Positions 54,881 to 64,000 of a stretch of 64,000 nt of DNA are shown here, one piece after another. Location of the stretch: the NCBI GenBank assembly GCA_948146395.1, contig OX411549.1, positions 38,549,692 to 38,613,691 of the forward strand, in the 5' to 3' direction. A program made the position numbers and the translations under genes. A model generated the notes under the pieces. That model ran no database searches and was not told the origin of the DNA. It saw nothing but the letters and a program-made list of their open reading frames with translations. Numbering within the stretch: position 1 is the stretch's first letter; every line of letters begins with the position of its first letter. The stretch is from Fragum whitleyi (Eukaryota; Mollusca; Bivalvia; Cardiida; Cardiidae).

Positions 54881-56023
54881 TTTAAGCTCACTTGAGCACG
54901 AAGTGCTCAAGGTGAGCTATTGTGATCATCCAATGTCCGTCGTCCCCCGTCAGTTGTCTGTCTTCTACGATTCCTTTAAACATCTTCTCCTCCTAAACCA
55001 GTGGGCCAGTCTTGAAGAAACTTGACAAGGTTGTTCCTTGGGTCAAACTCTACCAAATATGTTTAAATAAATGCAATCCAACCTTAACTCTCCCTTTATG
55101 CTTAAAAAAAGGGTGAAAATAGGAAAATTTTCAAAAATCTTCTCTGAAACCAGAAGGCAGACAGCTGTCATATTTGGTATGTAGCATCATCTAGAGGGCC
55201 TCTACCAAGTTTGTTCATATGAAGACCCTGGGATCATTTTTGGGCTCCAACCGGGCACAACCCTTTTTGCATAAAGTAAAGAGCGAAAATCTTTGAAAAT
55301 CTTCTTCTCTGAAACCAGAAGGCAGACAGCTTTCATATTTTGTATGTAGCATTTTTGAGTGGACCTCTACAAAGTTTGTTCATATGAACACCCAGGCGCA
55401 TCCCTTTTAAGCTCACCTGAGCACGAAGGATGAAAAAAGGAAATCTTCTCTGAAACCAGAAGGCAGACAGCTTTCATATTTAGTATGTAGCATCTACTAG
55501 TGGAACTCTACAATTTGTTCATATCAAGACCCTTGGGTCATATTTGGCTCCACCCAGGCGCGTCTCTTTTGCATAGAAACAAAGAGCAAAAATCTTAAAA
55601 AATCCTTTTCTCTGAAACCAGAAGGCAGACAGATCTCATATTTGGTATGGAGCATCATCTAGTGGAGCTCTTTCACGTTTGTTCATATCATGCCTCTTAG
55701 TTCATTTTTGAGCTCTGAATGCTCCCCACCCCCTATTTTACATATTCACCATGGAGGAAATCTTAAAACTTGTTCTCTGAAACCAGAAGGCCGAGACTTT
55801 TCCTAATTGAATTTCATCAAGTTTATTCATTACATGCCCCATATGTTTATATAAGGGCTGTACCCAGGCATATCCTCTTTGCTCTTAACTGGAACATTCC
55901 TCGGTATTGATCTTATGTAGAAATCATCTCCTTATTGACATCTGCCTATGTAATTGATGTGATTCCCTAGGGGTCAAAGAGACTCAGGTGAGCGATCAAG
56001 GACTAGCATGGTCCTCTTGTCTT
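54881..56023 (+). mobile_element. Hairpin-bounded element with ~165-bp units, intronic
   Basis: Head TTTAAGCTCACTTGAGCACG-AAGTGCTCAAGGTGAGCT, a GTCCGTCGTCCCCCGTC stretch, then units with GAAACCAGAAGGC at 55146, 55311, 55452, 55614 and 55779 (spacings 165, 141, 162, 165). A second partial head (TTTTAAGCTCACCTGAGCAC, 55405) sits inside the array where spacing drops to 141. The tail is CAGGTGAGCGATCAAGGACT...GGTCCTCTTGTCTTG. Confidence 0.8.
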
Positions 56024-56122
56024 GAAATACCTCTTATAATAGGTCCAATAAGTTTTCGAAATAAGTTTTTCTGTATGTAAATATTTGTAAGTGACCTGAT
56101 TTAATTGTTTTTTTAATTACAG

Positions 56123-56330
56123 CCGGTATTTTATTTCCTCCCTATGAAGAAACAGAAAATGGATTTGAAAGTACTGTACAAGTGAATTATTTGTCCCACT
56201 TTTATTTGACACACCTCTTATTGGATAGACTGAAATCCTCTGGAACAGATAACTCTTGGAGTAGAATAGTGAATGTGTCATCCGCAGTTCAGGTTCTTGG
56301 AAATCCAGACATTGAATTATTAGGTAACAG
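56123..56330 (+). CDS. DHRSX: DHRSX-like SDR gene, coding exon 5
   Basis: 208 bp after TTAATTACAG, ending AACAG|GTAAGA (phase 2). It opens with AG of the NNAG motif, then ENGFESTVQVNYLSHFYLT (the NYLxHF core) and SRIVNVSSAVQ, which holds the catalytic Ser. All match DHRSX and related SDR helices in order. The upstream intron carries a 1.1-kb hairpin-bounded element. Confidence 0.88.
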
Positions 56331-56413
56331 GTAAGAGATAGGCAAGGACAATCGATGCATCACCCCAAGTGTAACTACGATTACGCACAAATAAAGTCTC
56401 TTTTTAAAATCAT

Positions 56414-56479
56414 TGATGAATGATCAAAACATTGTAACTACAGCTAGCTGTAGTTACGATGTTTTGATTATTCAACAAC
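56414..56479. repeat. CGTAACTACAG hairpin family, copy 3
   Basis: ATCAAAACATTGTAACTACAGCT-AGCTGTAGTTACGATGTTTTGAT is a palindrome with one mismatch and no loop. It lies in the intron after coding exon 5; a half copy is near 56973. Confidence 0.85.
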
Positions 56480-56650
56480 ACTGCAATCATATAAAGGGAG
56501 AATGGTCGCAGGGCTTTTATTCTTTGTCACAGTTTACATATCGCTTTTATCCTATATATTCTTTGGTGGTCGCCTTCTGAATCTGTATGATTTTAAACAC
56601 CTAGTATCACTTTGTTTTGCCTGAAATATGGCAGTCCATCTCAGATATTA

Positions 56651-56895
56651 TTAGCCTGTGCGTGACATTTCCAACAATTTCATGTGTGCCTAATGGACAG
56701 ACATTGATATGTCTGGATAATCACACAGTCTTTTAAAACTATTCTCAGATTGGGAATAGCTACTTTAGATTCATAGCAACCCTTTGAGCACATAGTAAAG
56801 ACTCTGATCAGCTTGTGCAGGTGCAGAGGCTGATCTGACTCTTAACATTTCGCATATGTGAAATTATTGGAAATGTTGCAACAGGCACAGGCTTG
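56651..56895. repeat. Fold-back MITE, TGAGCCTGTG ends, copy 3
   Basis: TAGCCTGTGCGTGACATTTCC...TTTCATGTGTGCC mirrored by CGCATATGTGAAATTATTGG...CAGGCACAGGCTT. The nested centre is CTCTGATCAGCTTGTGCAG-GTGCAGAGGCTGATCTGACTC. Confidence 0.75.
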
Positions 56896-57674
56896 TATAT
56901 TAAAGAGTTATTTTTCTGTATAATATATGGTTGTAGAAAATAATAAATAGGCCAATTGTTATGGTTGACTTTGAAATCGTAACTACAGCTTAAAGTAGCT
57001 AAAGTAAGGTTTATGTTCAACATCAAAAGAGCAACCTTTACTATCAAGGGGTGCAAATTATGCCCCTTTTTCGACTTGGATTTTTTCCCACCATCCAGCA
57101 CTCGACAGCCGAGCATAGGCACCCATAGGCGGTGCTCTTGTTTTATTTTAGTCCAAACTATAGAAATAATTATATTGCAAACCATATATTGTTGAGACAT
57201 TTTAAATGAGAACCCACAAAATAGGGTTTCATTGAGAAATAAAGATTTTTGACTGGATTTACCCCTTTTAAATCTTTCCTCTGCCAACTCGTTAAATGTT
57301 TGAAAAAATGGAGAAAAATTAATGCATCTTTTGTTCGAGATGCCCAAGAATTTGACATAACTTTGCAATGTGTGGTTAAGCTGTAGAAATGAGGGCTCCA
57401 TTACCAACCAGCAAAAGCCTGGTTGCTACCCTTCTATTTAAGCTACTGTAATATTTTGTTGACATTTTAGGTCATTTGGTTGATAAAGCAGTTTTTTTCA
57501 GTATTTTTTCTGTTTCTGTGTTTGTGTATATTACTTGCATGATTGATACAGATGTAGAAATTTTTATGAGTAATCAAAGGTCAATTTTTAGTACCGGTAT
57601 AATAGTACAGACAAAATTGGCCTTTGATAACTCACTTAAACCATCTATTGGTATAAAATTGTTTTTGCTTTCAG

Positions 57675-57894
57675 GTACAAGTTTTGGTATGAGTATTCAC
57701 CCCACAAGAATTATATTGACTCTAAACTCATGATCATAGCATCTAGCAACTGTTTAAACAGTGTACTCCATGAAAATTGTGATAAAGTGACAGTGAACAG
57801 TTTACATCCTGGAATTGTGGACTCCAATTTAATCAGACATGTTCACTGGTGTATTAGACCATTGATTGCCTTTATTAGTAGGATCTTTTATTTA
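57675..57894 (+). CDS. DHRSX: DHRSX-like SDR gene, coding exon 6
   Basis: 220 bp after GCTTTCAG, ending at TTTA|GTAAGT (phase 0). It carries the catalytic pair as YIDSK (YxxxK), then TVNSLHPGIVDSNLIRHVHW. The PG motif followed by (K/R)HVxW is characteristic of DHRSX, which is why that identity is favoured over RDH11-14. A hydrophobic helix (IRPLIAFISRIFYL) follows. Confidence 0.88.
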
Positions 57895-59170
57895 GTAAGT
57901 TAAACTCTTCTACTAGGACAAGCTTAATTATTTTTATATCTATTTTTATAATATGATCTACGTCGCGGGAGTGAAATAAACCCGTTGAATATTTTTTATA
58001 TTACACGGGTGTTATAAAACTAGTGGAATAACTATGCAAATGAGCTCAGAGCGAATAGGGACGCTATTTTTTTACTGCAAAAATGACGTCATAATGTTTA
58101 TGTTGTGACTTCAGTTTTAAACAGCGTTATAAGTTTCACAGAAAATTGAAATGTTGAATTTTAGAAATTTTGACAATTTTTCGCAAAAAATTAGGGTCAT
58201 AAATAGAATATAAAATTTGTGCTCATAGAATACAGAATTTATTAAACTCCTCATCTAAAACAGATAAAAACTCGGCACAGCCTCGTTTTTTATCTGTTTA
58301 CAGATGACTCGCGTTATAAATTTAGTATTCCATAACCACCCATTCATGTTCCTCTATTTAAAAGCTATTTTTAATTATGAAAAAAATCAATACCAGTGAA
58401 AATTGAATAGCAATTTGTTAAACGAAATATATATGTATCTTTTTAAGACGCTGTAAAACATGACTTTATTTGTATACTGATTGCAAGATGGGAATTATGA
58501 AAGGGGGAAATTTGTTCCTGATAAATGACTAAAAACTCATTGTACTTGTTACTAATTTATGTGTTGCCTTTGCAAATCTTTTTTCCAATACATGTATATA
58601 GTTTATTTAAAAGATGTATTATTTTGGAGCACTTGTTGAAGCAAAAAAAAATGTATTATCTTTGAATTTTCCTTGTGAATTTGATTCTTGAACCACTTAA
58701 CATCATATGCTCTTCAAGTTAATACAACATATAATATAACATTGGCAGGATACCAAAACAAAGTTAATATATGTTCAGGGCTTGTGCTAGTGTTTGAAAT
58801 TGAGGAGTCAATGATCCCTTTATCACAAAATTTTTGGTGTCAATTCTGATTTCAAAGGGGTCAAAACAACAAAGAAAACAAATAATTGATAGGAATTTTG
58901 AAGGTTTTGGAAAGATATGGTCAGTAATCACTTCATTTGTTAAATTTTAGATAGTATACGACTGGATGCATTATAGATAATACATGTCTAAGGGATAAAA
59001 CCTACATGTAGTTCTTACCCTTAAAATTTTTTTCCAAGGGGGTCACAATGACCCCCTTTGGAGAAATTTCTAGGGGGAAAAAATTCATTTTTAGATTGGG
59101 GGGGTGGGGGTCAAAACACTGGTTGAGGGATCAAACATGAGCCTTGTATGTTGAATAAGCTATATTTGAC
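57895..59170 (+). other. Intron of the DHRSX-like gene, first part
   Basis: AT-rich with no second gene recognised. GGGGTCACAATGACCCCC (59040) is a small palindrome. Confidence 0.5.
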
Positions 59171-61350
59171 TTTTTAGCTCACCTGAGCACGAAGTGCTCA
59201 AGTGAGCTATTGTGATCATCTTTCCTCCGGCGTCCGTCCGTCGGTCGTCGTCCGTCGTCCGGCGTCCGTCAACAATTTCTTTAAACGACATCTCCTCCTA
59301 AACTACTAGGCCAATTAACACCAAATTTAACAGAAATGTTGCTTAGGTTGTCCCCTTCAAAAATAGCTAAAAGAATTGAAATCCATAAAAAAATCTGGTT
59401 GCTATGGCAACAAAAGGTGAAATTTTAAGAAAATCTTTAAAATTCTTCTTCTTCTCAACCAGTAGTCCTACAGACTTAAAACTTGGCATGGATGATTAGC
59501 TCATAGACCTGAATTAAAATAGCTAAAATCATATCTTTTGGGCCACCAGGTGCGGAGCACCAGGGGGGAGGGGGTGGTACTTTGGGTAAATTTTGTTATC
59601 TTTAAGCTTTTTCTACTTCGGAACCAGGAGCTCTACAGACTTGAAAATTGGCATGGATGATCAGCTCATAGACCTTAATAAAAAAAGCTAAAATAATATC
59701 TGTTGGGCTGCCAGGTGCGGAGCACCAGGGGGAAGGGGGTAGTACATTTGTGAAAATTTTGTAATCTTTAACCTTCTTCTTCTGATGAACCAGGAGCCTG
59801 ACAGATTTGAATATTGGCATGGATGATCAGCATATGGACCTTTATATAAATAATTAAAATCATGACTGTAGATTCATCAGGTGCGGAGCACCAGGGGGGA
59901 GAGGGTAGTACTTTGTGAAAATTTTGTAATCTTTAACCTTCTTCTTCTTCTGAACCACAAGCCCTACAGACTTGAAAATTGGCATGGATGATCAGCATAT
60001 GGACCTTTATATAAATAGTTAAAATCATGACTGTAGATTCACCAGGTGCGGAGCACCAGGGTGGAGAGGGTAGTACTTTGTGAAAATTTTGTATTCTTTA
60101 ACCTTCTTCTTCATTTGAACCACCACCCTACAGACTTGAAAGTTGGCATGGAGGATCAGCTCATAGACCTTAATAAAATAGCTAAAATCATATCTGTTGG
60201 GCTGCCAGTTGCAGAGCACCTGGGGGTGGGGGTAGTACTTTTTTAAAAATTTTGTAATCTTTAACCTTCTTCTTCTTCTGAACCAGGAGCCTGACAGATT
60301 TGAATATTGGCATGGATGATCAGCATATGGACCTTTATATAAATAGCTAAAATCATGACTGTAGATTCACCAGGTGCAGAGCACCAGGGGGGAGGGGGTA
60401 GTACTTTTGTGAAAATTTTGTAATCTTTAACCTTCTTCTTCTTCTGAACCACAAGCCCTACAGACTTGAAAATTGGCATGGAGGATCAGCTCATAGACCT
60501 TAATAAAAATAGCTAAAATCATGACTATAATACCACCAGGTGCGGAACACCAGGGGGGAGGGGATAGTACTTTTGTGAAAATTTTGAAACTTTAACCTTC
60601 ATCTTCTAAAGAACCAGGAGCCCTACAGACTTCAATATTGGCATGGATGATAAGCATATGGATCTAAAATAAAGTAGCTAAAATCATGAATGTAGGGCCA
60701 CCAGATGCAGAGCATTATGGGGGAGGGGGTAGTACTTTGGATCAATTTTGAAATCTTTAACCTTATTCTTCTCCTGGATCTGGAACCCTACAGACTTTAA
60801 AATTGTCATGGGTGATCAATATATTGACATTAATAAAAATAGCTAAAATGATGACTGTTGGGTCACCAGGTGCGGAGCACCAGGGGGGGGGGGTAGTATT
60901 TTTGAAATCTTTAAACTTCTTCTAATGAACCAGGAGTCCTACAGACTTGAAAATTGATATGGATGATCAGCATATAGACATTAATTGAATTAGCTTAAAT
61001 CATGACTGTAGATTCACCAGGTGCAGAGCATCTTGGGGGAGGGGGATTGCTTTGTTGAGAATTTTGAATCCCTACAGCCTATATATTTGACATGGATTGA
61101 TCAACTCATTAAAGAAAACTTTAAAAGTCTCAGACTCAGCCTGTATATCTGGCATAGATTAGCTGATCACAGACCTTTTATGAAAAAAGCTTAAATAAAT
61201 AATGACCAGGGGAGGAGCAGAGGGGGGGATTATTTCAAATGTTATCTAATTGAATAATAGAAAATCTCTTTTTATGTGGCTGCATGGACATACCTAGGTA
61301 ATGAAGCTTTTTTCTCAGGTGAGCGACCCAGGGCCAACGGCCCTCTTGTT
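59171..61350 (+). mobile_element. Hairpin-bounded element, ten-unit ~165-bp array, intronic
   Basis: Head TTTTTAGCTCACCTGAGCAC-GAA-GTGCTCAAGTGAGCT, a CCGTCCGTCGGTCGTCGTCC stretch, then one diverged unit and a long array. CCAGGTGCGGAGCACCAGG, itself a small palindrome, recurs at 59546, 59711, 59877, 60042, 60205, 60370, 60536, 60701, 60866 and 61017. Spacings are 163-166 bp except the last (151). The tail is CAGGTGAGCGACCCAGGGCC-AAC-GGCCCTCTTGTTTAA. Occupies most of the last intron, in sense orientation with the gene. Confidence 0.88.
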
Positions 61351-61445
61351 TAATTGCACCTGACCCCAGCAATTAATTTCTAGTAGGAAGTACATGTTAC
61401 TGTACTTTTTTTGGAAGGAATAATGTGCATGCTCTATCATTTCAG

Positions 61446-61640
61446 TCAACAGAGCAAGGTGCTGACACCCCATTGTTTGTTGCCATGTCACCAGAAGTTG
61501 AAGGTCAAGGTGGCTGTTACTATGACAACTGTCAGGCAATACAGCCTGCTACAATAGCAAGAGATAGAGATTTTCAGGAATGTTTATATACTAGAACATT
61601 AGAAATGATAGAGGAAGCTGTGTCAAAATTGAAAACATAG
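61446..61640 (+). CDS. DHRSX: DHRSX-like SDR gene, last coding exon
   Basis: 195 bp after CATTTCAG to TAG at 61638-61640. It encodes EQGADTPLFVAMSPEVEGQG and GCYYDNCQ, close in form to the DHRSX C-terminal 'EGA...A..PELEG.GG.Y' segment, then a helix ending in EEAVSKLKT. Phase 0 agrees with exon 6. The 3.5-kb intron before it is mostly the element at 59171-61350. Confidence 0.88.
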   Translation, partial: STEQGADTPLFVAMSPEVEGQGGCYYDNCQAIQPATIARDRDFQECLYTRTLEMIEEAVSKLKT

Positions 61641-61710
61641 CTTTACTATACAAAAGATGGCTTTACATTATTTTACACTTAAAAATGAAAGAGAAAATAA
61701 GAAAATAAGA

Positions 61711-61716
61711 AATAAA
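61711..61716 (+). terminator. Candidate polyadenylation signal AATAAA
   Basis: AATAAATGTTTGTTTCGTTGTTTG: an AATAAA about 70 bp after the stop, followed by GT-rich sequence. A second AATAAA lies near 61949. Confidence 0.55.
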
Positions 61717-62737
61717 TGTTTGTTTCGTTGTTTGAGATATCTTTCATTGAGTGATCTTAACCAGAAAAGCTGTAGTTTCGTAAGTGGTGGAGTCATAAAC
61801 AAATGCATCTTGATGGCTTAGCATGAAACAGTTGTAACTGCCTATATGTTTATAGGGAGTTACCGCTTATTTTGGCTGAGCCATTGATCTGTATTAAGTG
61901 TTTGTTGATCACAATATGCTAAATCAACAAATCTTTCATGTGAAGCAAATAAATATTATATTTTTTCTAATTCAAATTTGAGACATTGTCATTTATGATG
62001 TCATTTCCCATGTTTAATTATTACCATAGCAATCTTTACACAAAACATTGCTACTTACACATTATGACATCAAGAAGTAGAAAGCAAGAGGGATACAGAG
62101 ATTATTATACATGTACAGAGTTTAGAAAATGAAAAATAAATTTTAAGAAGAAAATGAGAAAAATGTCTGCATGAGAACTATAGAGCCTGCATATAATAGG
62201 GGTTAAATTTGGCTGCGATCATGTAGCCTTCTCTCTGATAATCTGATGGAGATTTTCTCCATCAGCTTATGAGAGAGGGGGCTGCATGGTCGAAGCTAGA
62301 TCACCCCTCTCATATCGATCATGTTGGTACTATGATTATAGCATTTTCTTTGGGTACACTCTATTTTCAGCAAGCTACATGTACACTTCTGATAATCCCT
62401 CTTGATTCTGCTTCCTGGAAAATTTACCAGTTCTCGTGCCGAATGTGATTATGCCATTAGACTGGGTTTCTATGATCCTGTTTCCATGAAGTTCACTGTA
62501 TGAAAACAGGGCTAAATTTGCGGACACTGTCTTTTGGTTTGGAAAATCACCACCATAATAGTTTTACCATCTTATATAAGTTATGATATACGTTGTAGAA
62601 TCACTATGATTATAAATAAATCCTGGTGTATTACAATAGCATGACTAGATTGCTCCACAATTTATTTTTTACAACCATTCTTAGCAGATCTAGCAGATTA
62701 AGAGGAGGTTCAAACGACCCCCCCTCCCTGAAGCCAT
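61717..62737. other. 3' of the DHRSX-like gene, nothing recognised
   Basis: No gene seen. An inverted pair near 62230-62320 (CTGATAATCTGATGGAGATT-TTCTCCATCAGCTTATGAGAG) is the only structure. Confidence 0.4.
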
Positions 62738-63160
62738 TTTTAGCTCACCTGAGCACAAAGTGCTCAAGGTGAGCTATTGTGAACACTCACCGTCCGTCCA
62801 TCGTCCATCCGTCCGTCCATCCGTCCATCCATCAACAATTTCTTTAAACATCTTCTCCTCATAAACCACTGGGCCAATCAAGCTGAAACTTGACAGGTAT
62901 GTTCCTTGGGTGAAGTTCTTTAAATGTTGTTGAAAAGATTTAATTTTATTAAAAATTCTGGTTGGCATGGTTACATAAAGGCCAAACATGGCCGAAAATC
63001 TGAGAAGAAAAAATTCTTCTCCTCCTAAACCACTGGGCCAATCAAGCTGACACTTGGCAGGGATGTGCCTTTGGTGAAGCTCTTTAAAAGTTGTTAAAGG
63101 AATTCAATTTCGTCAAAAACTCTGGTTGCCATGGCAACGGAAAGCCTTGGCCTGTTGTTG
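62738..63160 (+). mobile_element. Hairpin-bounded element, 3'-truncated
   Basis: Head TTTTAGCTCACCTGAGCACA-AAGTGCTCAAGGTGAGCT, GTCCGTCCATCGTCC stretch, then two units starting at AAACCACTGGGCCAATCAAG 62863 and 63027 (164 bp apart). No tail hairpin. Confidence 0.8.
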
Positions 63161-63934
63161 TGAAAAATTTGAGGACTTTTTTAACTGTCAAAAACACGAA
63201 ATTTGTTGAAACAAAATTAAGATTCACTAGGATAAGGGTTAAACTTGTGCAATACTAGGAAAGCGGAATGTTCATACCCCCCTCCCCCTCCTTTACAGAA
63301 ATCCTGGATCCGCTTTCTATTTTTCAATTTAAATTCAATCGATATTAAGTCTTTATAGATTATTAACAGCTTTCGATCTTAGATAAAACACTTTAAATCT
63401 TTTCTTATTGAAAAAAGGGGCATGTAAAGAAGATGTATCAAACGGCTGAATTTTGAACATGAAAGAAGGATAACTTTTGTACGATAAAACAGTTTGTTGT
63501 TATTTGTTTGTTTCCTTTCTCTTTAATTCTAAATAGACATTCACAAATATTTAAATGCTAAGTCAGCAAGCTTTAAAAATCTAATATTGAAACTATATAT
63601 AGTTGAACAAGCTATCACGATAGTTATCATCTTGGAAATGCAGCCGATAGTCAATATCTTAATGGCAGTATCACGATACATCCAAAAAATCGATCTATCG
63701 TTCCCCCTAAATTCCGTCAAAAAAGAAAATTTTTAAAATCTAACTTGTCCCCTTGAGAAAATTCGAAATTAAAACATGTATGAGTTACATAATCATAAAG
63801 TTTTTAGCTCGGCTGCTTTCAGAGAAACCCAAGATAATGTCGCCATCTTGGCAGCGTTGGCTTTGTCGCTGGTGTTGTTAGTGGCATAGGTAATGGCGTC
63901 ACAAACTTAAACCTTGGTCATACATCTGTTGTTG
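63161..63934. other. Intergenic, no gene seen
   Basis: AT-rich, without supported features. Confidence 0.4.
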
Positions 63935-64000
63935 TTAGCTCACCTGAGCACAAAGTGCTCAAGGTGAGCTATTGTGGATAGGTGGATGTCCGTTGTGCAT
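63935..64000 (+). mobile_element. Hairpin-bounded element, head only (cut by window end)
   Basis: TTAGCTCACCTGAGCACAAAGTGCTCAAGGTGAGCTATTGTGG then GTCCGTTGTG; continues beyond the window. Confidence 0.75.

Noticed and set aside
1..64000. CRISPR arrays, prokaryotic operons or toxin-antitoxin modules
   Set aside because: No regularly spaced direct repeats with unique spacers and no prokaryotic gene layout; the sequence is eukaryotic.

Overview
The window looks like AT-rich nuclear DNA from a bivalve mollusc. Three things suggest this. One is split coding with GT-AG introns in the only clear host gene. Another is the many dispersed elements that begin with a TTAGCTCACCTGAGCAC-type hairpin and end in a GGGCC/GGCCC hairpin followed by CTTGTTT, a type familiar from bivalve genomes. 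The third is tRNA-derived SINEs ending in (AATC)n. No bacterial-style operons, CRISPR arrays or rRNA genes are visible. Species cannot be named from sequence alone.

Host genes are sparse. At 1703-2236 (minus) is one Ser/Arg-rich first coding exon of an unrecognised gene, ending at a good splice donor. At 51353-61640 (plus) are six exons of a short-chain dehydrogenase/reductase most like DHRSX, about 300 aa. It has the TGxxxGIG, NNAG, Ser and YxxxK signatures and consistent intron phases. Only the first, N-terminal exon was not located. Two of its introns carry large internally tandem mobile elements.

The rest is mostly mobile DNA. The centrepiece at 16597-22515 is a 5.9-kb tyrosine-recombinase retrotransposon of the Ngaro/DIRS type. 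It has gag with a zinc-finger pair, RT-RNase H, tyrosine recombinase and an SGNH hydrolase ORF. These sit inside split direct repeats in the order A1-ORFs-B1-A2-B2, and the repeat copies look identical by eye. The B repeat carries six TCCGA-N3/4-TCCGG motifs. The pol frame has one stop, and the recombinase frame breaks exactly at an A AAA AAC heptamer.

A second large unit, 38240-50432, is bounded by CAGACMTGGGGT inverted ends and a perfect 8-bp duplication (GGACAGTT), so it is probably one 12.2-kb hAT-like insertion. Nested in it are an old APE/RT LINE (42443-45307), a 165-bp-repeat element (40759-41971) and a SINE (47590-47861). No transposase was recognised.

Around these lie at least sixteen copies of a Tc1/mariner-like MITE with a central palindrome, densest at 22.8-24.9 kb. 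There are also several separate fold-back families, a TA-flanked element filled with GGGCAAAGTGTTACA motifs (36388-37744), and tetranucleotide arrays that appear to have grown from SINE tails. Four diverged hairpin-bounded elements share a tandem period of about 165 bp.
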